From SVFI01 sp045588655 (GTDB taxonomy: Bacteria; Bacillota; Clostridia; Lachnospirales; Lachnospiraceae), in NCBI GenBank assembly GCA_045588655.1, contig JAZNEP010000018.1:1-56418 (forward strand): a stretch of DNA of 56,418 bases, read 5' to 3'. The position numbers and the translations under genes were made by a program. Positions 41,513-50,342 of this stretch are shown here, piece after piece. The notes below the pieces were generated by a model. That model worked only from the letters and a program-made list of their open reading frames with translations. It did no database searches and was not told where the DNA came from. Positions within the stretch are counted from its first letter, which is position 1. Each line of letters starts with the position of its first letter.

Positions 41513-42207
41513 GCAAACACCTCCCTGAAATATGAATCTACTGTTTTTCCATGCTGCTCTCTGATTTCATCGACCGACATCTGCAACACAAGCTGTCCTC
41601 TTTTTATAAACACTACATCATCCAGTATGTTTTCAATATCCGAAATCAAATGCGTACAGATAATGACAGATGCTTCCGGATTGTAATTACTGATAATGGT
41701 GCGGATAATATAATCTCTCGCCGCCGGGTCCACTCCCGCAATTGGCTCATCCAAAATAAACAAATCCGCGTCTCTGCTCATTACTAGAATCAACTGGATT
41801 TTTTCTTTCGTTCCTTTCGAAAGTGTTTTTAATCTTGCATTTTTCTCAATGCCAAGCGATTCTAACATCTCCCTCGCCCTGTCCGGTTTGAAATCCTCAT
41901 AGAAATCCTCAAAAAATCCAATCAAATCCTGTACCGTTCTTTGTGCATCCAGGTAAGTACGCTCCGGAAGATATGATACACACTTCTTTGTTTCAACTCC
42001 CGGCTCCATTCCATTTACAAGAACCGTTCCTCCTGTCGGTTTTAACAATCCATTGATCATCTTAATCAACGTCGTTTTTCCGCTTCCGTTCGGTCCGAGA
42101 AGTCCGACAATATGTCCCTTTTCAATTGTCAGATCCAACCCAGCAACCGCCGGAATTCCATTGGTGTAGCACTTTGTTAATCCTATACACTCTAATAAAG
42201 CACTCAT
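41506..42207 (-). CDS. ABC transporter ATP-binding subunit of the YtrA-type operon
   Basis: 233 residues. Walker A GLLGPNGSGKTTLIKMI (about 34-50), a Q-loop-like segment SYLPERTYLD (about 84-93), signature LSKGTKEKIQL (about 130-140), Walker B ADLFILDEPIAGVDPAARD and CTHLISDIEN. The signature LSKGTKEK is usual for ABC-2 drug/peptide-type ATPases. Overlaps the regulator stop by one base (TAATG) and the permease start by seven, a tightly coupled three-gene operon. Confidence 0.93.
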   Translation of the reverse strand: MSALLECIGLTKCYTNGIPAVAGLDLTIEKGHIVGLLGPNGSGKTTLIKMINGLLKPTGGTVLVNGMEPGVETKKCVSYLPERTYLDAQRTVQDLIGFFEDFYEDFKPDRAREMLESLGIEKNARLKTLSKGTKEKIQLILVMSRDADLFILDEPIAGVDPAARDYIIRTIISNYNPEASVIICTHLISDIENILDDVVFIKRGQLVLQMSVDEIREQHGKTVDSYFREVFAC

Positions 42208-42575
42208 TACTTTTCCTCCTTATACACACTCTTAGCTAAATCAAGTGTCTGCTCCTGATTATAACCAATATCCCTCATCTTGTTAAAAAATTGCTCTATT
42301 TCCTGTTTTGCAATTGTTTCCTTAACTTCACTTATCATCGCCTGATCCTCTGTTATGATTCGTCCACTCGTTCTCATTGTTGCAAGTAACCCTTTTCGCT
42401 CCAGCTCTGTCAGTGCTTTTTGCATCGTGTTTGGATTTACACCAGCTTCCGCTGCAAGTTCTCTCACACTGAGTAATTTCGATCCCGGTGGATAGTATCC
42501 TGAAATAATTCTCAGCTGAATCTTTTCCACGATTTGTGAATAAATCGGTCTGTCATTATCCAATTCCCATGGCAT
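42207..42575 (-). CDS. GntR-family regulator, YtrA type
   Basis: 122 residues from the ATG at 42575; AAAGGAG ends 8 bases before it, and an ATG two codons upstream is too close. Winged helix: RPIYSQIVEKIQLRIISGYY, PPGSKLLSVRELAAEAGV and NPNTMQKALTELERKGLL (about 10-70), the GntR signature. The C-terminus is short and helical (about 85-122), as in the YtrA subfamily, which lacks a large ligand domain. First gene of the operon, with a clear symmetric operator on its own promoter, so it is very likely an autorepressor of the transporter. Confidence 0.93.
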   Translation of the reverse strand: MPWELDNDRPIYSQIVEKIQLRIISGYYPPGSKLLSVRELAAEAGVNPNTMQKALTELERKGLLATMRTSGRIITEDQAMISEVKETIAKQEIEQFFNKMRDIGYNQEQTLDLAKSVYKEEK

Positions 42576-42612
42576 ACACATTTCTCCTTTCTTTTAACAA
42601 CCATTGTATCAC

Positions 42613-42648
42613 TGTATTACTGTATTACTCCTTTAATACAATAATACA
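42613..42648. promoter_or_regulatory. Operator of the YtrA-type regulator
   Basis: A perfectly symmetric 36-bp site: two copies of TGTATTA (42613-42619, 42621-42627) face two copies of TAATACA (42634-42640, 42642-42648) around CTCCTT (42628-42633 region). A further half site TGTATCA lies at 42605-42611. It covers the -10 of the operon promoter and the region just downstream. Confidence 0.85.
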
Positions 42649-42668
42649 TCTTTTTTCACAGATGTCAA
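42641..42668 (-). promoter_or_regulatory. Promoter of the YtrA-type operon
   Basis: TTGACA (42668-42663), 16-base spacer, TATTAT (42646-42641), minus strand. The -10 lies inside the operator. Confidence 0.82.
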
Positions 42669-42678
42669 TACTTTTTTC

Positions 42679-42717
42679 AAAAAAAGCAACCATACATTCT
42701 TCTGAATATATGGTTGC
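42679..42717 (-). terminator. Terminator of ilvE
   Basis: On the minus strand GCAACCATA pairs with TATGGTTGC and TTTTTTTG follows. It lies between ilvE and the promoter of the YtrA-type operon. Confidence 0.88.
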
Positions 42718-42787
42718 CCTAATCTCATCATTCATTCCTATTCATTTCTTGTAATTTCATTTTGTTCCAATACCAAAAAGAAATCAA

Positions 42788-43816
42788 CTATTCACGAATA
42801 ACCTTAATCCATCCTTCCGGAGCTTCAATCTTTCCAAGCTGAATACCGGTCAACGTATCATACAACTTCTGGGTAATCGGCCCCATCTGTTCCATTCCAC
42901 TTGGGAAACAGATTTCTTCTCCATGATTTACAATCTTTCCAACCGGAGAAATAACAGCCGCCGTTCCACACAATCCGCACTCTGCAAAGTCCTTTACTTC
43001 ATCAATAAGCACTTCTCTCTCTTCTACTTCAAGCCCCAGATACTCCTTCGCCACATACATAAGAGAACGACGTGTAATCGATGGAAGAATACTATCCGAT
43101 TTTGGAGTTACTACTTTATTGTCTTTTGTAATAAACAAGAAGTTGGCTCCTCCTGTTTCCTCCACTTTAGTTCTCGTCTTAGCATCGAGATACATATTTT
43201 CATCATATCCTTCTTCATGTGCTGTTACAATCGGATGAAGGCTCATCGCATAATTTAATCCCGCCTTGATATGTCCTGTACCGCAAGGTGCTGCTCTGTC
43301 ATAATCACTCACCTTGATTGTCAGCGGCTTCACACCACCCTTAAAGTATGGTCCTACCGGTGTTGCAAACACTCTGAACTGATATTCTTCCGCCGGTTTC
43401 ACTCCAATTACCGGACTGCTACCGTACATATACGGTCTTAAATATAGGGATGCTCCTGAACCATATGGCGGAACATATGCCTCATTTGCTTCTACCGTTT
43501 TTATCACTGCTTCTACAAATTTATCTTCCGGATATACAGGCATCTCCAATCTTCGTGCTGAATCTGCCATACGAGATGCATTTAAGTCCGGACGAAATAC
43601 CACGATTTTGCCATCCTGCGTGGTATATGCTTTCATACCTTCGAAAATCGTCTGCGCATACTGCAACACGCCTGCACATTCGCTAATCACGACATTGGCA
43701 TCATCTGTTAAAAAGCCCTCTTCCCATGCTCCATTCTTATAATTTGATACAAAACGCTTATCTGTTTTAATATAACCAAATCCAAGATTTGACCAATCAA
43801 TATTTTTCTTTTCCAT
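42788..43816 (-). CDS. ilvE: Branched-chain amino acid aminotransferase
   Basis: 342 residues, class IV aminotransferase of the longer type. LQYAQTIFEGMKAYTTQDGK (about 51-70) and FRPDLNASRMADSARRLEMP are standard; GTGHIKAGLNYA (about 185-196) contains the PLP-binding Lys; NFLFITKDNKVVTPKSDSIL and GLCGTAAVISPVGKI (in the C-terminal part) match the cofactor phosphate region. Transfers the amino group between Leu/Ile/Val and 2-oxoglutarate. Monocistronic, with own promoter region and terminator. Confidence 0.95.
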   Translation of the reverse strand: MEKKNIDWSNLGFGYIKTDKRFVSNYKNGAWEEGFLTDDANVVISECAGVLQYAQTIFEGMKAYTTQDGKIVVFRPDLNASRMADSARRLEMPVYPEDKFVEAVIKTVEANEAYVPPYGSGASLYLRPYMYGSSPVIGVKPAEEYQFRVFATPVGPYFKGGVKPLTIKVSDYDRAAPCGTGHIKAGLNYAMSLHPIVTAHEEGYDENMYLDAKTRTKVEETGGANFLFITKDNKVVTPKSDSILPSITRRSLMYVAKEYLGLEVEEREVLIDEVKDFAECGLCGTAAVISPVGKIVNHGEEICFPSGMEQMGPITQKLYDTLTGIQLGKIEAPEGWIKVIRE

Positions 43817-43888
43817 ACGTATGCTTCCTTTCGTGATTCATTCCCATCATCGGGTATCGTTGCTTTCAACAACGTCTGTACATGAAAC

Positions 43889-43918
43889 AGTTTACCACCG
43901 CCAATTTTATGCTGTCAA
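43889..43918 (-). promoter_or_regulatory. Probable promoter of ilvE
   Basis: TTGACA (43918-43913) and TAAACT (43894-43889) with an 18-base spacer, minus strand. The -10 is poor. Confidence 0.5.
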
Positions 43919-44005
43919 TATATCATTTTTTCATATAGAACATAGCATCTGATTATGGTATACTTTTTACATACATTGTACAAATGAAAGGAAAGGAGTA
44001 CATCC

Positions 44006-45100
44006 ATGAAAACTCTTTATACTAAAATCAAAAATACGCTTTTAAAGGATGTAGAAAATGAAGCAGAATCGAAAGATCTTGCAGTCTTAGTTCGTTTTCT
44101 GACTTTGATATGTATATTACATTATCTGCTTATGATTTTTCCAATTTCCAAAACCGGAAATATTCTTATTTCTCTGCTGCTTATTTTTGAACTTGGTATA
44201 TTGCTTGGCGCTTTCATTTGTACCTATGAAAATCGTACCATGACCGGTGTGTGGATTTTTAACACGATTATTATCATTATGTCCGCACTTTTATCCATTT
44301 TTGTGGGCTGGGGATTCTTTTTTATCCCGATTGTTTTTACCACAATTCTTCTTGTATTTTTCCCTCTTCACGTAACTATGCGAACCAAAATTAACTATTC
44401 TATCCTATGCGGTATTATCATTTTTGCACTCGGCATCGGAAGTTATTTTCTCCCGGCCAAAACCACTCTGTCTCTGGCTACAAGAATTCAGCTGCTTGCT
44501 CTCAATATCAGTCTGTCTTTCTTTTCCTTTACGACCATTGCCTACTCCTTCTGTATTAAGTACACTAAAACAGAAGAAAAAATCCTTCAGTACAACAAAC
44601 GTCTGGAGTACCTAGTAAAAACAGATGCTCTCACTTCCTTGTGGAATCGTCGCGCTATGACAGAACACTTAAATCACCTCGTAAACTCCTATAACAAAAC
44701 CCAAAAAGATTTTTCTCTCGCCATTCTTGATATTGATTTCTTCAAAAAAGTCAATGACGAATACGGACACGGCGTAGGCGATTACATCTTACAGGCTATC
44801 TCTGAACTGATGAATGAATACATGGAAGGTAAAGGACATGTCTCCAGATGGGGTGGAGAAGAATTTTTACTCACTTTCGAGGGTATGGACTTTCAACGAG
44901 CTGTTTCCTATCTTGAACAGCTTCGTCTACGTATTGAACAACAGGATTTTTCTTACAAAGGTTTAAAACTACACATAACCATTACAGGCGGCATTGAAGA
45001 ATACCAGTCACACGTCGGACTCGGCCACGCTCTTACCAAGGCCGACGTGAAACTTTATTCCGGAAAAACATCCGGAAGGAACAAAATCGTCAGTATCTAA
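44006..45100 (+). CDS. Membrane-bound diguanylate cyclase
   Basis: 364 residues. N-terminal membrane domain of about six helices (about 25-185; for example LISLLLIFELGILLGAFICT, IFVGWGFFFIPIVFTTILLV). GGDEF domain from about 205: DALTSLWNRRAMTEHL, LAILDIDFFKKVNDEYGHGVG, and the active-site loop SRWGGEEFLLTF with GGEEF. All catalytic residues for making c-di-GMP are present. An inhibitory RxxD site is not obvious before GGEEF. AAAGGAG precedes the ATG. Convergent with folA, only two bases between the stops. Confidence 0.93.
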   Translation: MKTLYTKIKNTLLKDVENEAESKDLAVLVRFLTLICILHYLLMIFPISKTGNILISLLLIFELGILLGAFICTYENRTMTGVWIFNTIIIIMSALLSIFVGWGFFFIPIVFTTILLVFFPLHVTMRTKINYSILCGIIIFALGIGSYFLPAKTTLSLATRIQLLALNISLSFFSFTTIAYSFCIKYTKTEEKILQYNKRLEYLVKTDALTSLWNRRAMTEHLNHLVNSYNKTQKDFSLAILDIDFFKKVNDEYGHGVGDYILQAISELMNEYMEGKGHVSRWGGEEFLLTFEGMDFQRAVSYLEQLRLRIEQQDFSYKGLKLHITITGGIEEYQSHVGLGHALTKADVKLYSGKTSGRNKIVSI

Positions 45101-45102
45101 GT

Positions 45103-45588
45103 TTACTCTTTTTGATATGTTGTAAATCTATACTCAATATCAAAATAGGTATTCTCTTCACTTTCTTCTGTCATTTTCCATTCTGACCGCTTGTCCAGAT
45201 TTGGGAAAAAGGCATCTGCCTCATAGCTGTGATCAATTTTGGTCACATATGCCGTATCACAATATGGCAAAAACTGCTCATATACACTGGAACCACCAAT
45301 GCAGTATACTTCTGCATTGTATTTTTGGCTTTCCTCCAGCGCTTCCTCTACGCTATGTACCACGACTGCCCCTTTTACCTTATAGTTAGGGTCCGAAGTG
45401 AGTACGATGTTGGTTCTGCCTGATAATGGCTGTCCCTGCGGGAAACTTTCAAGTGTTTTTCGCCCCATGATAATTACTTTTCCCATGGTTTCATTTCTAA
45501 AAAATTTCATATCATTCGGAATATGAACCAGAAGTGCATTCTTCCTTCCGATTCCCCAGTTATTATCTACCGCTACAATTAGTTTCAT
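45103..45588 (-). CDS. folA: Dihydrofolate reductase
   Basis: 161 residues. MKLIVAVDNNWGIGRKNALL (1-20), IPNDMKFFRNETMGKVIIMG (24-43) with the catalytic Asp of the PxD motif and GRKTLESFP, then YCIGGSSVYEQFLP (about 95-108) and YVTKIDHSYEADAFFP. Standard length. Regenerates tetrahydrofolate used by ThyA, whose gene lies directly upstream in the same operon (43 bases apart). Confidence 0.97.
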   Translation of the reverse strand: MKLIVAVDNNWGIGRKNALLVHIPNDMKFFRNETMGKVIIMGRKTLESFPQGQPLSGRTNIVLTSDPNYKVKGAVVVHSVEEALEESQKYNAEVYCIGGSSVYEQFLPYCDTAYVTKIDHSYEADAFFPNLDKRSEWKMTEESEENTYFDIEYRFTTYQKE

Positions 45589-45631
45589 AAGTCTCCCTTC
45601 TTCGCTTCTAAATTATATCGCAACCATTACA

Positions 45632-46480
45632 TTATATTGCAACCGGAATATTCGTGATCTGCGGCCATGTTTCATAGCCTTCCAGACTCACATCATCTCT
45701 TGTAAATTGATAAAAATCTTTAACATCAGGGTTCAATCGGAATATAGGCGCCGGCTTTGGTTCTCTTGTAATCAACTCTTTAATGATTGGAATATGTCTG
45801 TCATAAATATGTGCATCTGCAATCACGTGAACCAGCTCTCCCACCTGCATGTCACATACCTGTGCAAGCATGTGTACAAGCACAGCATACTGTGCCACAT
45901 TCCAGTTATTGGCTGCCAGTACATCCTGTGACCGCTGATTGAGTACTGCATTCAGTATTAATCGATCTTCTCCTTTTTTCTGCGTAACATTGAAGGTCAT
46001 ACTATACGCACAAGGATAAAGATTCATCTCATGAAGATCCTGATGCACATATATATTGGTCATAATACGGCGGCTGAACGGATTATTCTTCAAATCATAA
46101 ATCACACGATCCACCTGATCCATGCTTCCCTCTTTATACTGATGCTTCACTCCCATCTGATAGCCATATGCTTTTCCAATGGAGCCATCTTCATCAGCCC
46201 ATTCATCCCAAATATGACTGTGAAGATCATTGATATTATTGGACTTTTGCTGCCATATCCAAAGCATTTCATCCGTTGCACTTTTCAGTGCTGTTTTTCG
46301 CAGGGTCAAAATCGGAAACTCTTTAGACAGATCATAACGATTTACCACACCGAATTTTTTGATTGTATATGCACTTGTACCATCCTCCCAATGAGGTCTG
46401 ACCTTTTCTCCCTCCGTGCTCGTTCCATTTGTCAATATATCCTGACACATGTCAATGAAAATTTTGTCTGCCATACTCAT
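45632..46480 (-). CDS. thyA: Thymidylate synthase
   Basis: 282 residues. Catalytic Cys in NLYPCAYSMTFNVT (about 154-167), phosphate-binding Arg pair in NPFSRRIMTNIYVH (about 132-145), LNQRSQDVLAANNWNVAQYA (about 182-201) and HVIADAHIYDRHIP (about 219-232). Converts dUMP to dTMP with methylene-tetrahydrofolate. Operon partner of folA; preceded by an MBL-fold RNase-like gene 24 bases upstream. Confidence 0.97.
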   Translation of the reverse strand: MSMADKIFIDMCQDILTNGTSTEGEKVRPHWEDGTSAYTIKKFGVVNRYDLSKEFPILTLRKTALKSATDEMLWIWQQKSNNINDLHSHIWDEWADEDGSIGKAYGYQMGVKHQYKEGSMDQVDRVIYDLKNNPFSRRIMTNIYVHQDLHEMNLYPCAYSMTFNVTQKKGEDRLILNAVLNQRSQDVLAANNWNVAQYAVLVHMLAQVCDMQVGELVHVIADAHIYDRHIPIIKELITREPKPAPIFRLNPDVKDFYQFTRDDVSLEGYETWPQITNIPVAI

Positions 46481-46504
46481 GGCTCTATATCCTCACTTTC
46501 TGTT

Positions 46505-48100
46505 TTATCTGTCCCACTTATCACAGAGTGCATTAATCTGATCCGCAAACTTCGCTAGATCTTTATTTGCACCGCCCTCATTTTTATGAATGACAGCGAT
46601 AAGTCTCTGACCTGCATCAAGCAACCTGTGGAAAATATCGCTTGCCACTTTTCTCTTTTTCACCGGAACACCAGTTGCCTCGTATGTAATCACATTACTG
46701 AGCATATCAAATTCTGTTCCGCTATACGGCGCGTAAGTCTCATAACCAAATTCATGGTGCAGACACTGTGCAAAGGATGAACATACCGTATCTTCTCCAT
46801 GAACAATAAATACTCGATCCGGTTTCTTTTCAAACCCTTGTAACCATGCAATCAATCCGTTTTTATCCGCATGGCCGGATAATCCCGTTAATTTGGCAAT
46901 TTTCGCACGTACTTCAATCGGTTCACCAAACAGCTTGACCTCTGTCGCTCCGTCCACAATCACACGTCCCAGTGTACCTACTGCCTGATATCCCACAAAC
47001 AGCACCGTACATTCCGGACGCCAAAGATTATGTTTTAAATGATGGCGAATACGTCCCGCCTCGCACATACCTGATGCGGAAAGTATCACCTTCGGTGTAT
47101 CGTCAAAGTTAATCGCTTTAGATTCATCACTTGTAATGGATAAACGCAGTCCCGGAAAACTAATCGGATTAATTCCCTGACTTACCAGCTCCATTGCCTC
47201 TTCATCAAAACAGTTATATATATTTTTATGGAAAATGCCGGTTGCTTCCACCGCCAGTGGGCTATCCACATAAACCGGAAAATCCGGATGTCCTTCCACC
47301 AAACGCTCCATCTTAATCTTTCGCAAGAAATAGAGCATTTCCTGTGTTCTTCCGACTGCAAACGAAGGAATTACCACATTACCGCCTCTATCAAATGCCT
47401 CTTTTAAGATACCTACAAGCTCTGCCACATAGTCCGGTCTTTCCTCTGTATGTATTCTATCCCCGTAGGTCGATTCCATCACCACATAATCTGCATCTTT
47501 CGTCAGCTGCGGATCTCTGATAAGCGGTTGCTCTACATTACCTATATCACCGGAAAAAACAATTTTTTTGGTCACTTTATCTTCCGTTATCCAGATCTCG
47601 ATACTTGCAGATCCCAGCAGGTGTCCTATATCGGTAAAACGAATCTCAATTCCTTCACACAACGTAATCACTGTATCATAGTGACATGGCACAATATGCT
47701 TAATGGTACCGTCTGCGTCTTCCATCGTATAGAGCGGCTGTACCTGTTCGCGCCCTGCACTTCTTTTTGCCTTACGGTTTTTCCATTCCGCTTCCTGCAT
47801 CTGAATATGTGCACAATCACGCAACATAATACTGCAAAGATCTGCAGTCGCATCCGTTGTATAGATTTTTCCCCTAAATCCTTTTGCATATAAAAGCGGA
47901 AGCATGCCCGAATGGTCCACATGCGCGTGTGTTACCAGCACATAATCAATCAATGACTCGTGTACCGGTATGTCGACATTTTCAAACACATTTACACCTT
48001 GCTCCATTCCGTAATCCACCAGAATGTGCTTTCCGCAAGCTTCAATGTAATGACAGCTACCGGTAACCTCGTGATCCGCCCCAATAAATTTTAGTCTCAT
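46505..48100 (-). CDS. Metallo-beta-lactamase/beta-CASP RNase-like protein
   Basis: 531 residues. Begins MRLKFIGADHEVTGSCHYIE, then the zinc motif THAHVDHSGMLPLL (about 55-68), TDIGHLLGSASIEIW, SGDIGN, and the beta-CASP insert with GRTQEMLYFLRK and SASGMCEAGRIRHHLKH. The C-terminal RMMBL part carries GLSGHADKNGLIAWL and IVHGEDTVCSSFA. This is the CPSF/Ysh1-like family of RNA endonucleases; no nucleic-acid KH domain is present. A tail of about 60 residues follows the catalytic core. Lies between traX-like and thyA genes. Confidence 0.92.
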   Translation of the reverse strand: MRLKFIGADHEVTGSCHYIEACGKHILVDYGMEQGVNVFENVDIPVHESLIDYVLVTHAHVDHSGMLPLLYAKGFRGKIYTTDATADLCSIMLRDCAHIQMQEAEWKNRKAKRSAGREQVQPLYTMEDADGTIKHIVPCHYDTVITLCEGIEIRFTDIGHLLGSASIEIWITEDKVTKKIVFSGDIGNVEQPLIRDPQLTKDADYVVMESTYGDRIHTEERPDYVAELVGILKEAFDRGGNVVIPSFAVGRTQEMLYFLRKIKMERLVEGHPDFPVYVDSPLAVEATGIFHKNIYNCFDEEAMELVSQGINPISFPGLRLSITSDESKAINFDDTPKVILSASGMCEAGRIRHHLKHNLWRPECTVLFVGYQAVGTLGRVIVDGATEVKLFGEPIEVRAKIAKLTGLSGHADKNGLIAWLQGFEKKPDRVFIVHGEDTVCSSFAQCLHHEFGYETYAPYSGTEFDMLSNVITYEATGVPVKKRKVASDIFHRLLDAGQRLIAVIHKNEGGANKDLAKFADQINALCDKWDR

Positions 48101-48122
48101 AACCCTTCCTCCTTTACTGTAA

Positions 48123-48830
48123 CTACATACATAGCATTCTACATCCGGTCAAGAGCAACAGATGTACAGGGTAGAAGAAATAGAAGAAATACTTCCCCCC
48201 TTTTCCTCTCTCTCCATTATACTTCATTATACACAAAAAAGCCGGAAAACACCACGCCTCATATAACATGCAGACAAATCCACATAAGCATGCCATCCAC
48301 CTGTTGGTTCGAAACAGATATAATAACAAAATTAATAAAACACCACTTACGTCATAATCTGTTTGCATAGCGTAAGCCGCTCCTATACAAAGAAACACAC
48401 CCGCATATCCTGCGACAGAACAAACGCGCCAATTATTTCCTTTTTCTTCCAGTCTATCTTCTGCATATTGAAAGCACCAAAGTGACAAAAGCCCCCAAAA
48501 CAATGTAAAGAAAACATTCTGTGCCCGCATATCCCACATCGCATTATGAAACGCCAAATCAAACGGTACTTCTGACAATAATGCAAACATGAAAAGTCGC
48601 AGTAAATAGCGCGCCACACTTTTGGTATGCATAAATCCCTCAACTAAAAGAAAACAAAAAATAGGAAACGCTGTTCTTCCGATGATTCGCAACAGATCAT
48701 ACAACACATCTGCTCCGCCAAACGCTTCTCGCCCGGCGTACCAACTTGTATATATGTAAATCCACGCCGCACCTAAGTGGTCAATCAGCATCGTGATAAC
48801 CGCTATTTTTTTTAAAACCGCTCCATTCAT
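48123..48830 (-). CDS. TraX-family integral membrane protein
   Basis: 235 residues, about seven transmembrane helices. Starts GAVLKKIAVITMLIDHLGAA, the TraX signature (K-x-IAxxxMxxDH), then RIIGRTAFPIFCFLLVEGF with the arginine-aromatic motif, LLRLFMFALLSEVPFDLAF and, near the end, YFFYFFYPVHLLLL. TraX of F plasmid acetylates pilin; the chromosomal homologues in Firmicutes are acyltransferase-like proteins of unknown target. First gene of the traX-RNase-thyA-folA operon; no strong ribosome site before the ATG. Confidence 0.9.
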   Translation of the reverse strand: MNGAVLKKIAVITMLIDHLGAAWIYIYTSWYAGREAFGGADVLYDLLRIIGRTAFPIFCFLLVEGFMHTKSVARYLLRLFMFALLSEVPFDLAFHNAMWDMRAQNVFFTLFWGLLSLWCFQYAEDRLEEKGNNWRVCSVAGYAGVFLCIGAAYAMQTDYDVSGVLLILLLYLFRTNRWMACLCGFVCMLYEAWCFPAFLCIMKYNGERGKGGKYFFYFFYPVHLLLLTGCRMLCM

Positions 48831-48947
48831 ATTATACCGTCATTCCTATCAACGTCATCCGAAAGTCTTCCATCAGATAATTTTTACTATATATATTATA
48901 TTTTATCACAAAAATAACAAATAAAAAATAGCTGCATGTATTACAAT

Positions 48948-50093
48948 CTATTTAGCGTTGTACATGAATCGGAATGAAAAATCATCCGCATGTGCATTAT
49001 AAGTATAGAACACCTGATATCCCGGTATTTCCCTCGTGCGAAACCATATATTGTACGACTCATTTCCATTTTTTTGCGAAACAGATTTCGATACCACAAC
49101 CACATTTACATCTTCTTCATCGAAAGAAAGTTGCTCATACTTCTCTTGCGGAATATAAATATATAACTTACTCTTCGGATGGCCTTCCATATAGTAAGCA
49201 TTGTCACTGACAAAGGTCGCGTTTTTAAATCCGTGCCCATTCCACTCGTCTGCATCACAAATCTCTGCATCTTTCGTGATGCAGTACTGCGAAATATCCG
49301 CATCGACATTCAAATAATAAAAGTCCTCACATTGACCAATGGACATTTTAATCGGTGTTATCTCACCACGATGATTGACTAACGCATTCTTCACATATAA
49401 AGCATTTTCATATACCTTTTGCTCATAGGTGTTCTGTGCATCGATATTACACAACTGCATATTTTCTCTGCTATCGTATGCCACAAATGCTGCATGCATA
49501 TTTTTATGTTCAAAAAGTGGCGTCTTGTTTTTTTCATATAGGTTTTCCAAATCAAAGTCCCCAACATACTCTGCCACGCAGTAAAATGCGTCTTGCATCA
49601 GAACATCTTCCAGATTAGCGCCATCATAATACTCGCGATAAAACATATCATAAAACTCTTCGCCGTTGATGATTGTGGCATTCGAATTATCTCCTCCACA
49701 AACATCAATACTATCCGGTTGAACTCCGAAAAGAGCTGTTAACGCCTCTATGTAATCTTCCAAAATCTCATCCTTCTGGTAATTATCTGTAGCTTTATCC
49801 ATGTGCTCATCTTCTCCAAAAGAAAGCACGCGAAACTCTTTTCCTGCGTATTCCATAGTCACAAGGGTTTTCGAAGTGTATCTGGCAACAAACAAGTCTT
49901 CGGCCTTCTGTGTTTCACTGTCAATGACCTCTGCCTTAAACCCGTATTTTTCTTCTATATAATTCACTGCATTTTTCTCTGCCTGCTTTCGCCACGCCTC
50001 TGCCTGCTCACGTTCCTCGGCGGAAATACATCCGGTGAGAACAAACATAACACTCAACATAATAAAACAACTGTAAATAATTCGTTTTTTCAT
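48948..50093 (-). CDS. Lipoprotein of unknown function
   Basis: 381 residues from the ATG at 50093 (MKKRIIYSCFIM). Lipoprotein signal with lipobox LTGC (Cys at about 22). A charged helical stretch follows (EEREQAEAWRKQAEKNAVNY), then KYGFKAEVIDSE and an alpha/beta body (for example FVARYTSKTLVTMEYAGKEF). The N-terminal body resembles the small domain often seen in Firmicutes lipoproteins that starts YIEEKYGF, but I cannot name it. Monocistronic, at the membrane outer face. Confidence 0.8.
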   Translation of the reverse strand: MKKRIIYSCFIMLSVMFVLTGCISAEEREQAEAWRKQAEKNAVNYIEEKYGFKAEVIDSETQKAEDLFVARYTSKTLVTMEYAGKEFRVLSFGEDEHMDKATDNYQKDEILEDYIEALTALFGVQPDSIDVCGGDNSNATIINGEEFYDMFYREYYDGANLEDVLMQDAFYCVAEYVGDFDLENLYEKNKTPLFEHKNMHAAFVAYDSRENMQLCNIDAQNTYEQKVYENALYVKNALVNHRGEITPIKMSIGQCEDFYYLNVDADISQYCITKDAEICDADEWNGHGFKNATFVSDNAYYMEGHPKSKLYIYIPQEKYEQLSFDEEDVNVVVVSKSVSQKNGNESYNIWFRTREIPGYQVFYTYNAHADDFSFRFMYNAK

Positions 50094-50342
50094 AATATTT
50101 TCTCGCATCCTTTATGAAATTTTCTCAGTTTTGCTATCTTCTTAGATAATAAAATGTATCACATATTATTCCTCATTACAAGTAACCACACGCACTGTCT
50201 CGACCTTGACATTTTCACTAAAAAAATACATCTTTTTTCTACATGCGCTTCTTATATTATTTTACAATTCCCTGACATAATTTGTTATACTTAGTATGAT
50301 ATAGCTATATCTAAATTACATCAAAAGAAAGGGCACAGAACT

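Noticed and set aside
42613..42648. Transcription terminator
   Set aside because: No T run; the site overlaps a promoter and fits a GntR operator.
48123..48830. Evidence of conjugation from the TraX-like gene
   Set aside because: Chromosomal TraX homologues are common in Firmicutes and the neighbours are housekeeping genes.
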